The position numbers and the translations under genes are program-made. The notes beneath the pieces are model-generated. The model was given only the letters and a program-made list of their open reading frames with translations. It was not told the DNA's origin and ran no database searches. 32,942 bases of DNA from Candidatus Woesearchaeota archaeon (lineage in GTDB: Archaea > Nanobdellota > Nanobdellia > Woesearchaeales > GW2011-AR4), in NCBI GenBank assembly GCA_018303505.1, contig JAGVYA010000031.1:1-32942 (forward strand). Reading direction: 5' to 3'. Positions 19,201-26,105 of the stretch are shown here, one piece after another. How positions within the stretch are numbered: position 1 is the stretch's first letter; the number at the start of each line of letters is the position of its first letter.

Positions 19201-22200
19201 GTCGTTGTTAAATCTCCGCTATCACAGAAAGCTGCAGGCAGTGCTTGGTCGCTTGCAATCTGCCACTGCCTTGCTTCTTTCCAGTTGCCAATGTCCAGCT
19301 CTCCCAACAGATAAAACTCAGGCGAAATGTCAGGCGCATCAAACTTATAGGAAATAACATATTTAGAGCCTTTTTTCAAATTGGCATTTATGCTTATTAT
19401 TTTTGTATCATTGATTGTTGTGATCACTATTGGGCTGGATTGCGCTTGTGCTGAAGGAATTAAGGTGAAGAAATTGAGTATGTTATTTTTCAGATTTATT
19501 TCGTTATTGGAATTTTCTTTATTTAAAATAGAAACATTTTTATAGTTGATATACTCTTTTAGCTCTATAGTGTGAGATTCGGCAATTTCCGAGCCCAATA
19601 AGAATTCGTGTGAAATTCCTCTTAGCCAAACAGGTGTTTTGTCCAGACTACGTGTCTGTTTTCTTTCATTTTTTTCATTATCTACATTAACGTATAAGTG
19701 TGAGCGCGGCGAGATTTCCGAACCATTATCGAACCAGCATCTTCCTCTTAGCCAAAAAGGAGCTTTGTCCATTAAGCTACGCGCCCTTTCCACTACGTAA
19801 GCGTCAGTCTCATCAGAAACATTTATATAATTATGGGTAATATAAGAATCATATTCCCGTGAGTCGGAGAGGTGTTCTATCCATTGAGCTTCATTTTGAG
19901 ATGAGAGGGCTAAATACCCTCTGAACCCTTTATTTTCTTTTTCATTTAGTTTTGTTATTGAAGCTTCATTTATTAAGGATTCTAGTTTAATGCCTTTTGA
20001 CGCTGGGGGCGGGAGTTCCATTCCATTACGAATGAAATTTGAACCCGCGGATCTTTGTGGGAAACCAGATCCTCGGTCTGGCGCAATGGCCTGACTATGC
20101 GACCCCAGCCTCGTCAAAGCCTTTTCAACCGAAAGATATTTAAATAAGTATTGTTTTATAGACTCTGTCTTTGTGGAAACCAGATATTGTCTGGGTGCTA
20201 TGGCTTGGCTATGGAACCCGTTTTCTTCTTTTTCATTTAGTTTTGTTATTGAGCTTTGTATTAACGCTTTATTATCTACTTCAACTCCTGACAATATAAT
20301 TTCAGAAGGTTGCTCAACAACCTCATAAAACTCAACTTCGCTAATATCAAAAGAGCTTGGCACATACTCATTTATTATTCCATTATAATTTTTGTTTGCA
20401 ATTATTGAAATATTCATTGCATATGGAGCAGGAGGATAAATCCTTGTTGCTGAATGCCTTGCAACATCAAAGTCAACAGAGCTTGCAACAGTAAAATTGT
20501 CTTCTATGCTTCTTATGCCATTATAAGTCACAGCAGTTAAATTCATCAAATAAGTTCCAATTCCATTAACTTTATAGCTTGTATAATAATCTGATAATAT
20601 AGTTACACCTAAAGTATTGCATTCTGGGCTTATTTTTATATAGTTATTAGCAGTTGTTAATGTTGTTTTTTCATTCAATGGATTAGTAATTTCTAAAGTA
20701 ACATCTGCATCACAAACAATTTTGCCTTTGTCATCCAAAACAGCAATTCCAATAAAGCTATGCTCATTTGGCAAATAAATTGACTTGTTGACATTAATGG
20801 CTAAAACTCCCCAAGTAAAGTCCTGCTCTTGGGAATATGCAGCACCATCCTTTACCAGCTCTAATTTTATTGTGTATTTTCCAGCTCTAAATTGTCTTTG
20901 CTTTGGCAGCTTAAGCTCGAATTTGCCTTCTCTTAATTCTTCTATTTCTATATTAATGTCTTTTGAATTGCCTTCAGAATCAAGCACAAATGCCTCTAAA
21001 CTTTCATTTTGCTTTACAAACTTTTTCTTTTGTTTTTTAATTTCTGCAGCTTGAATACCAAATTTAGCTTTTTCATTTTTAATTTTTTGTCTCAAAACTT
21101 TTAATTCTTCTTCTGTTTTATCTGTTATTTCTTCATAAACCTCATATTCTTCTTTCCATTCATTTTGTTTAATCAATTCTTGTTTTGTCAAATACTCAAA
21201 GTCTATCTCAACATCTTCATCAAAGCTGAAATCTTTTTTCTTTAGAATTATGCTTGGAGTCAAATCAATTGTTGCATTCACCACATTGACAGAAAACACA
21301 TTTGAAACAGCTAAGCTGTCGCTTTTGTTTGCTGTTATATAAGTAAACACAGTTCCAACAAAATCTTTGTCAGGAATTATGGTTGCAATGTTGTTGTCAA
21401 ACAATATGCTAATTCCATCTTGCTTGAAGTAATTGAAGATTGTGTTTTCATCAATATTTGAGAAATAATTGCTTAAATTTAGAGTTGTATTTTCATTAAT
21501 GTTAATTGTTATATTTGGAATTTCCTTAATTAAGCCAAATTCCAGCAATGGCAAAATTGTTATATTTAAATTTCCTTCAATAAATCCAGGATCTTCTGCA
21601 GTTAATGTTAATTCATATTGCTGGCCTGGAATTAAATCTTTTATCTTAACCCATTCTCCAAAGCATACCTCGCTTTCATAGTCCCACTGCCTGCATTTGT
21701 ACAATGAATTTGCATTTGCAGTAGCAGTCAATTTGGCATTTTCAAACTCCAGCTCCTCAAGATTGACTGCGTACCTTTTCTTGACATCAACATTTTCAAT
21801 TAAAATTTTCCTGCTTACATTGTCAATTCCAATAGAGGCAGTTAATGGCTTGGTTATATTAGCATTTTCAATGACTAATTTGTCAATTACATTTTCTGTT
21901 GGCACAACCTCAATGTCATAATAGTCAGGCTCTACAAATCCTTCTGTAATTGGCACAGCAGCATTATCTTTGTAAAGCTGATAGCTGCCGGAAACTAATC
22001 CTTCGTCATTAATAACTTCCAAATTAAGCAATACCTTGCTTATTTCCTCAACAATTGAGTATGTTAAAGTCTTTAGGTCTAGTATCGCATTATCTATCTC
22101 AAATATCAGCTTGTAGCTTGTTTCATTAAAGTTGCTTAGTGCGCATGTTTCAACGCATACATTTTCAAAGTCTATAGTTGCAAAATAGTAATTTGCGCTT

Positions 22201-23120
22201 AAATTCTGCCACGAAGAATAATAAATTTCAGCATAGGGCTTTTCCCCTATTTTCCCATAATCAACATAAATGACTTGAGCGCTTGCAATATTATTTAATG
22301 TAGCCCCATACCGCCCGTATGTAGAATAAAACACCTCATTCCAAAGCTCTTTTGACGGGCTTAATCCTATAAAGCCGCAGCATTTATCGCTTCCATAGCA
22401 GACAGTTGTGCTTTTTTCATCCTCAACAGAGTAAACATCCCATCTTGCGCATAGATTGCTTTCATTTACGCTCCAGCTAAATAATGAATTTTCAACAGTC
22501 AAATCTATAACTCCTGATGTAGCTTCATAGCCATTATCATCTGCGTCATAATTAGTTCCAAGTTTGTATTGCAGATTAATTGTGATGATTTTTTCAGGCA
22601 CAATTAAAGCAACTTCCTTGCTTGTCGATTTATCGCCATCATCAGCAGTAAATTCTATTGTTGCAGTGAAGTTACTGCCGTCAGGAATTAAAGTAACTAA
22701 ATTATTTTCAATTGTTACGGATATTTTTTCCGGTGTTGTTGCAGCATAGCTGATTGTATCGTTATTTTCATCAAAGAAGTAATTGCTCAAGTCAATTATA
22801 GTTTTTCCTGCAGCAATAAACTCATTAGCGTCTGATTTCCATACAGGAGGCTTATTTGGCTCAGATTTCTCTGGCTTTTCTTTTTCTTCTTGTTTTGATT
22901 CTTTCTCTGGCTTTTCTTTAGGCTCTTGTGTTTCATTTATTGTAATGGCTGTAGTTTCCGTAGTTGTTGTATTATCATTTGTGTCATTTGTTGTTGCATT
23001 TTCATCTAAAACTGCAAATCCAGTTATTGTTGGTTTATTTAGCGAGAACATTAGAACTATTTGTAACACAATTATTAAAATTAAATAAATCAATCCTGTT
23101 TTTATTTTTAGTTTAATCAT
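16203..23120 (-). CDS. Giant surface protein, N-terminal segment (signal anchor, cadherin/Ig-like regions, tRNA-like insert region, Gly-rich beta-helix repeats)
   Basis: N-terminus MIKLKIKTGLIYLILIIVLQIVLMFSLNKPTITGFAVLDEN; repeated NSFDINGNIFARGGT.DS units; ends in an out-of-module tail EERHTYQN*. Confidence 0.8.
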   Translation of the reverse strand: MIKLKIKTGLIYLILIIVLQIVLMFSLNKPTITGFAVLDENATTNDTNDNTTTTETTAITINETQEPKEKPEKESKQEEKEKPEKSEPNKPPVWKSDANEFIAAGKTIIDLSNYFFDENNDTISYAATTPEKISVTIENNLVTLIPDGSNFTATIEFTADDGDKSTSKEVALIVPEKIITINLQYKLGTNYDADDNGYEATSGVIDLTVENSLFSWSVNESNLCARWDVYSVEDEKSTTVCYGSDKCCGFIGLSPSKELWNEVFYSTYGRYGATLNNIASAQVIYVDYGKIGEKPYAEIYYSSWQNLSANYYFATIDFENVCVETCALSNFNETSYKLIFEIDNAILDLKTLTYSIVEEISKVLLNLEVINDEGLVSGSYQLYKDNAAVPITEGFVEPDYYDIEVVPTENVIDKLVIENANITKPLTASIGIDNVSRKILIENVDVKKRYAVNLEELEFENAKLTATANANSLYKCRQWDYESEVCFGEWVKIKDLIPGQQYELTLTAEDPGFIEGNLNITILPLLEFGLIKEIPNITININENTTLNLSNYFSNIDENTIFNYFKQDGISILFDNNIATIIPDKDFVGTVFTYITANKSDSLAVSNVFSVNVVNATIDLTPSIILKKKDFSFDEDVEIDFEYLTKQELIKQNEWKEEYEVYEEITDKTEEELKVLRQKIKNEKAKFGIQAAEIKKQKKKFVKQNESLEAFVLDSEGNSKDINIEIEELREGKFELKLPKQRQFRAGKYTIKLELVKDGAAYSQEQDFTWGVLAINVNKSIYLPNEHSFIGIAVLDDKGKIVCDADVTLEITNPLNEKTTLTTANNYIKISPECNTLGVTILSDYYTSYKVNGIGTYLMNLTAVTYNGIRSIEDNFTVASSVDFDVARHSATRIYPPAPYAMNISIIANKNYNGIINEYVPSSFDISEVEFYEVVEQPSEIILSGVEVDNKALIQSSITKLNEKEENGFHSQAIAPRQYLVSTKTESIKQYLFKYLSVEKALTRLGSHSQAIAPDRGSGFPQRSAGSNFIRNGMELPPPASKGIKLESLINEASITKLNEKENKGFRGYLALSSQNEAQWIEHLSDSREYDSYITHNYINVSDETDAYVVERARSLMDKAPFWLRGRCWFDNGSEISPRSHLYVNVDNEKNERKQTRSLDKTPVWLRGISHEFLLGSEIAESHTIELKEYINYKNVSILNKENSNNEINLKNNILNFFTLIPSAQAQSSPIVITTINDTKIISINANLKKGSKYVISYKFDAPDISPEFYLLGELDIGNWKEARQWQIASDQALPAAFCDSGDLTTTCTISSTKRINNSFDVLSANNVLITGSGRLVNATAIKLFINLTGNLTIRSGGGIFFNATGCVPAAGASCFSGGNITIEADVVNLTSDAVIITSGGRNTGTTAQGFGGKGGIVNISAKTFYFNGNITVDGGDHSGTTNSGSGGDAGDVILSITNSFDINGNIFARGGTSDSNGCDNVDNGLRGDGGSVNITNKNANVISGSIGTSPGEAGACRSGVYKKSEIYAQKINGTNVKVAGIINASNITITGVYGVDGNGNGEATGVRNNGQNLTIKADILNLTSTGVISGTGLDLGVAENEFGGAGANININATTMYFDGNITLDGGDHSGTIDNGAGGHGGTLILDITNSFDINGNIFARGGTGDSAVCAASSGIRGDGGSVNITNKNALAIGGNIDTSSGEVGACPNGEYKNSEIYAQKINGTNIKVAGTINASNITITGIYGANNNGNNNPTARNLGANLTIVADILNLTTTGLISGKGLGMNDILLQFAGAGASITITATTMYFNGNISLDGGDHSGAANNGNGGNGGTLILNVTNSFDINGNIFARGGTGDSGTCTATNGNRGDGGTITIVGSQNITYSGNITAIRGEVGACTNGDGKSITINASNVLNVSSTVRMNVTGDVSGDITLKGNYVEVQAQLDASNVNGTILIEFNSSLAIGSLTPTPSPQVARFNEFGRVRFKNNIGSFATIDFNNNISIAKNLVFVDSDTTSDLNQSAEINLNNLNGLGVLNVTRISKDSVRDGCVGVDNNDFRCALQTNSTRDLSLVSFNVTRFTNYSINLSGVRLDSPANGTTDTDGSVTFQCSANDNINLTNITLYHNISGAVVDGSRWSANFTFNATDNKPVLYNTSSWAISSIADGNYIWNCRGYDNSSNNAFGDDNFSLTVSPAPAGDTTKPIINGTLNKSLSNILQNDVINASFNMTDESNADDFNCTITINSTGAVRYFNFSFASYVAGNTQQCSQNFTISESAGTVINITGIAIDNSSNRKQNEERHTYQN
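17400..19010 (-). repeat. Three ~570 bp (190-aa) Gly-rich beta-helix repeats
   Basis: Equivalent CTTGC(A/G)AATAT.TT positions at 17566, 18136, 18712 (periods ~571 and ~576). Confidence 0.8.
19570..19658 (-). other. tRNA-like sequence, degenerate, within CDS
   Basis: CAGACACGTAGTCTGGACAAAACACCTGTTTGGCTAAGAGGAA...GGGCTCGGAAATTGCCGAATCTCACAC; parallel to 19702-19786; translated QTRSLDKTPVWLRG. Confidence 0.5.
19702..19786 (-). other. tRNA-like sequence with 7-bp acceptor stem, within CDS
   Basis: GGGCGCG-TA-GCTTAATGGACAAAGC-T-CCTTT-TTGGCTA-AGAGG-AAGAT-GCTGGTTCGATAATGGTTCGGAAATCTCGC-CGCGCTC: acceptor, D and anticodon stems pair; T-arm disrupted. Translated RARSLMDKAPFWLRGRCWF. Confidence 0.7.
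19856..19926 (-). other. tRNA 5'-half-like sequence within CDS
   Basis: GAAGCTCAATGGATAGAACACCTCTCCGACTCACGGG: D-arm signature; translation EAQWIEHLSDSRE is the usual read-through of a tRNA 5' half. Confidence 0.5.
20002..20109 (-). other. tRNA-Leu(GAG)-like sequence with ~23-nt hairpin insertion in the T-arm, within CDS
   Basis: GCTGGGG...CCCCAGC acceptor; D-stem GCA/TGC; CCAGA-CCGAGGA-TCTGG anticodon arm; long variable arm; GCGGGTTCAAAT[TTCATTCGTAATGGAATGGAACT]CCCGC. C33 is atypical, so probably not functional. Confidence 0.75.
20161..20220 (-). other. Second tRNA-Leu-like sequence, degenerate, within CDS
   Basis: GGGTTCCATAGCCAAGCCATAGCACCCAGACAATATCTGGTTTCCACAAAGA aligns with 20002-20109; both translate HSQAIAP in the same frame. 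Confidence 0.6.
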
Positions 23121-23220
23121 TTTCTCTTTGCTCTTCTTTTTAATTTTAAATCAAAGCCCGAATCAAAAGATTTATATATTTGCACGTTTTCTAATATTCT
23201 CACGTAATCATGTGAATTCA

Positions 23221-23310
23221 TCAAAAATCGAAGATTTTTGAGTGTGCTCGGAAATCGCTGGTTTGCCTCTGCGCTGAATCCACAAAGTGTGTGCAATTGC
23301 GATTTCCGAC
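23221..23310 (+). repeat. Hairpin + TGCTCGG element, copy D, upstream of antitoxin operon
   Basis: TCAAAAATC-GAA-GATTTTTGA (23221-23241), TGTGCTCGG, then 11-bp stem TCGGAAATCGC (23248-23258)/GCGATTTCCGA (23299-23309). Confidence 0.65.
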
Positions 23311-23336
23311 ATATTAAAACTTGGAGGTTATCGAAA

Positions 23337-23495
23337 ATGCCAACAGTAACTATATCATTGCCAAAGGAGTTAAAGGAAAGATTGGACAAACACAAGGACA
23401 TAAACTGGTCTGAAGTATTCAGGAGAGCATTTGAAAAAAAGGTTAAAGAGTTAGAGGAATTTGAATTATTCAAGAGGCAAAGAGGTGAAGCATAA
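23337..23495 (+). CDS. RHH-like antitoxin 1 (52 aa)
   Basis: MPTVTISLPKELKERLDKHKDINWSEVFRRAFEKKVKELEEF; GGAGGT ribosome-binding site at ~23323; the listed start at 23238 runs through element D. Confidence 0.8.
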   Translation: MPTVTISLPKELKERLDKHKDINWSEVFRRAFEKKVKELEEFELFKRQRGEA

Positions 23496-23744
23496 ATGGC
23501 AAATGTATCATTAACTGTGCCAGACGAATTAAAGGTAAAAATGGACAAATTCCCATGGATAAACTGGTCCGAGGTTGCAAGAGAGGAAGCAATCAAGCGT
23601 GAAATGCTGCACGAGGATTTTGAAGAGTTTAATAGGATTGTTTCTAAATCTAAATTGACAGAGGAAGATGCCATGCGGTTGGCTAAAGAAGTTAATAGGG
23701 GAATGCACGAAAGATACAAGAAACTGTACCCTGGGTTAAGATAA
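23496..23744 (+). CDS. RHH-like antitoxin 2 (82 aa)
   Basis: MANVSLTVPDELKVKMDKFPWINWSEVAREEAIKRE; directly abuts both neighbours through TAAATG junctions. Confidence 0.8.
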   Translation: MANVSLTVPDELKVKMDKFPWINWSEVAREEAIKREMLHEDFEEFNRIVSKSKLTEEDAMRLAKEVNRGMHERYKKLYPGLR

Positions 23745-24134
23745 ATGGTTTTTGCTGTTGAATTATTGATAGCTGATTCTGGTATAATATTTACTGGACT
23801 TGTCGGTACAGGAGTGACAAAAACCTTGTTATTTTCCAAGAATTTAAAGATATTTGCACCTGAATATTTATTTGACGAGTTGAAGGAGCACTTGTCTAGG
23901 ATTAAATTGCTTTCTTCTTTATCTTCCAGCGAAGTTGACTCGTTAATTTCAAAATTGAAAGGACACATAAATATTGTTGAAAAATCTAAATTTGAAGCAT
24001 TCCTTGGCGAAGCCAATTCTTTGATTTCAGACCCTGATGATACAGAATACTTAGCTTTATCATTGTCAATGGATAAATGCCCTATTTGGTCAAACGACCC
24101 GCATTTTAAGGAGAGGAATTGGTTAGATTCTTGA
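23745..24134 (+). CDS. PIN-domain toxin (VapC-like)
   Basis: LLIADSGIIFTG, FDELKEHL, DPDDTEYLALSLSMDKCPIWSNDPHFKE. Confidence 0.85.
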   Translation: MVFAVELLIADSGIIFTGLVGTGVTKTLLFSKNLKIFAPEYLFDELKEHLSRIKLLSSLSSSEVDSLISKLKGHINIVEKSKFEAFLGEANSLISDPDDTEYLALSLSMDKCPIWSNDPHFKERNWLDS

Positions 24135-24194
24135 AAGCAAAAAAACTATTCTGATTTTTATGCTCTAAATCAAAAATTTTTTCATAGTCCATTT

Positions 24195-24704
24195 TCATTT
24201 TTTCTTTTTCTTTGCCCTTTGATAAACAGTCCAGATTGTCCTGTCATCTCTGTTTAGCAGCACGGCAATATTGTGATAAGTAAGCCCGAAAGTGTCTTTT
24301 AAGTAAACAGCAATATTCTCAAGAACGCTGATGTTTCTGTCCTGCAGTATAGAAACAGGAATGGAATAAGGCGAAATCTCTTCAACAACGAACCTTGATT
24401 CCATTTTTTTCTTTGCGTTTCTGTAAGTAACCGCTAATGCTATCTGATTTCTGTTTGTCAAAGAGCCAATTTGCTTGAAGCTGAGAAGCAGATTCTCTCT
24501 CAAATATTTTACAATATTTTCTAAAGAGCTTAAATAATCGTTATTGAAGACAGAAATTGGAACTTTAATCTCTTCCCTTACTTGCACCTTTAGATGCTTA
24601 TTCACAAGCCCAATAATTTCTTCAGAACCAAGCCCTTGTTTTTTTAGATAGTTTAATGTATCTAAAAGTCTTTTTTCAATTGCCTCAAACTCTTTTTTTG
24701 GCAT
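24195..24704 (-). CDS. Tandem helix-turn-helix DNA-binding protein
   Basis: Two copies of IPVSI(F/L)...LS.LENI..YL...(L/F).L.(F/Y)..I..L.NR....(I)W..Y..AKKK; paralog of 30227-30757. Confidence 0.7.
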   Translation of the reverse strand: MPKKEFEAIEKRLLDTLNYLKKQGLGSEEIIGLVNKHLKVQVREEIKVPISVFNNDYLSSLENIVKYLRENLLLSFKQIGSLTNRNQIALAVTYRNAKKKMESRFVVEEISPYSIPVSILQDRNISVLENIAVYLKDTFGLTYHNIAVLLNRDDRTIWTVYQRAKKKKK

Positions 24705-24743
24705 TATATACTATTTAAGTATTTTTATATACTATTTAAGTAT
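24705..24743 (-). promoter_or_regulatory. Two exact 18-bp direct repeats (TATATACTATTTAAGTAT) at promoter of 24195-24704
   Basis: 24705-24722 and 24726-24743, abutting the start codon. Confidence 0.75.
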
Positions 24744-24885
24744 AACATATATTTTATAGGTTTTTATAATTATTATGTAAGTATATTAAATTATAAGTTT
24801 ATCTCTTTAACACCTCACAAATCCTTTTCATAAAGCACTAAACTCCCCAAAGATTTACAGTTAAGAATTAGCTAGTCGAATGCTA

Positions 24886-24978
24886 GTGAGCGGTCGAATG
24901 CGAAAGCTCGGGTAGATGCGAGAGCTCGCCTCTCGCTCGCTCCTTCACCCGCTCGCTTATCTACCCGAACTCGCTCAC
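24886..24978. repeat. Long imperfect GC-rich hairpin
   Basis: GTGAGCG (24886-24892)/CGCTCAC (24972-24978) and TCGGGTAGAT (24908-24917)/ATCTACCCGA (24959-24968). Confidence 0.75.
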
Positions 24979-25233
24979 ATGTCACTGCTGCAAATCTAAA
25001 TTTTAGTGCTGAATTAAGTATAAATTTAATATTATGTAAGTAATAATATTTGGAAATAAATCTAATTTGTATCATTTAAACATATCTTGTAAGTAATTAA
25101 TATTTAAAGCTTTCTATTTCTAGTAATTATTTAGCTTTATGAAGTAAATTTTTAAATCCGTGCTTCGCACATGTCGATAAATTCCAAAGGAATTTTCGAT
25201 CACATTCGCAAATCTCTGATTTGCGATGAAATA

Positions 25234-25398
25234 TTGTGCTCGGCTTTTTTTGTCTGCCACTAAAAAAGCCAAGCCTATTTATTCATTAATTATTGAATAA
25301 ATTCGAGGCAAAAATTAGTGAGTTGCGTGCGAGAACGCTCGCGTTCAACTCAGACAATTTTTGCCGAGTGTAAATTTTGTGAGCGAAGCGAACGGATT
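25234..25398 (+). ncRNA. Putative structured RNA element, copy A
   Basis: TTGTGCTCGG; 9-bp stem GGCTTTTTT/AAAAAAGCC around TCTGCCAC; TTTATTCA/TGAATAAA hairpin; GGCAAAAATT/AATTTTTGCC with nested GAGTTG..GCGAG AACG CTCGC..CAACTC; GCGAAGCG...ACGGATT. Preceded by two hairpins (25174-25199; 25206-25226). Confidence 0.55.
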
Positions 25399-25529
25399 AA
25401 TATATCACTTCAGGATACTAAAGTATTACTATTTCTAAACTTTTGCACTTTACTCGTAAAAGCACATAGCAGTTATATAGGAAAACGCAAAAGTTTAGTA
25501 CTTTGAATATGGATTTTATCCAAATTTGA

Positions 25530-25753
25530 CATAAAAATTATCTTAGACGCATGCTTTGTGATATTACTAGCAAAGGCTTTTGTATTGGAGGACTTTTCAG
25601 CACAACAAAAGCTTAGATTGAAAAAGGCGCTAGACAAATACAGGAGTAGTTTCTATAGATAAAGCAGCAGAAATTGCTGGCATAACTGTAAATGAAATGG
25701 TGCAAGAAGCTGCTGCTCATGGCATCAAATCAGAAGAAACTTTAGAAGCATAG
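25530..25753 (+). pseudogene. Decayed toxin-antitoxin remnant: PIN N-terminus-like fragment joined to a frameshifted UPF0175-like antitoxin
   Basis: KIILDACFVILLAKA... then FVLEDFSAQQKLRLKKALDKYRS /frameshift/ VSIDKAAEIAGITVNEMVQEAAAHGIKSEETLEA*. Confidence 0.6.
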
Positions 25754-25810
25754 AAGGTTTAAACCTATTGGGTGTAAATAAAAAGAAATAACAAAAAGTG
25801 TGCAAATGAA

Positions 25811-25890
25811 TATCATTCAATCAATCATTCAAATGTTCATTCAAATGTAATACATACTTTATAAGTTTAAATATATAATATATAAGTAAA
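25811..25890. repeat. ~80 bp direct repeat with paired CATTCAAATG and TATA-like box
   Basis: Matches 26591-26670; CATTCAAATG at 25826-25835 and 25838-25847. Confidence 0.75.
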
Positions 25891-25970
25891 AATAACAAAA
25901 ATGATGTTAATGGTGTTAGAATCAGTAAAGGTTAAGCTTTATAAGCTCTTTTTGCATATTCATTGCATAA

Positions 25971-26105
25971 TTACTGCTCTAGATCACGCAAATACTCTGG
26001 CTTAAGCATTCTTTTGAGGATTCCTTCGTAGCTTTCGCCCTTTTTTCCCTTGCTCATAAGCCAGTCATGAAACCTCTTACTCACCATAATAGTCGTGTTT
26101 TCCAT
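25971..26105 (-). CDS. Small RHH/antitoxin-like protein (44 aa), missing from ORF track
   Basis: MENTTIMVSKRFHDWLMSKGKKGESYEGILKRMLKPEYLRDLEQ*; paralogous to the N-terminus of 26671-27213, with similar upstream sequence. Confidence 0.75.
   Translation of the reverse strand: MENTTIMVSKRFHDWLMSKGKKGESYEGILKRMLKPEYLRDLEQ

Noticed and set aside
8167-19454. Many + strand ORFs of 60-200 aa opposite the giant gene (e.g. 8755-9345, 17521-17967, 17980-18462)
   Set aside because: Antisense shadows of repetitive coding sequence with biased composition; no domain-like features.
20002-20109. A functional tRNA-Leu gene
   Set aside because: C33, interrupted T-arm, no encoded CCA and location within an open CDS make normal function unlikely, though untested.
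23117-24016. 299-aa minus ORF
   Set aside because: Antisense to the RHH-RHH-PIN operon; composition is a shadow.
24872-25506. ORFs 24872-25075 (-) and 25318-25506 (+)
   Set aside because: They run through palindromic GC-rich repeats; predicted peptides (ERVRVDKRAGEGASERR, CERSERI) are typical repeat read-through.
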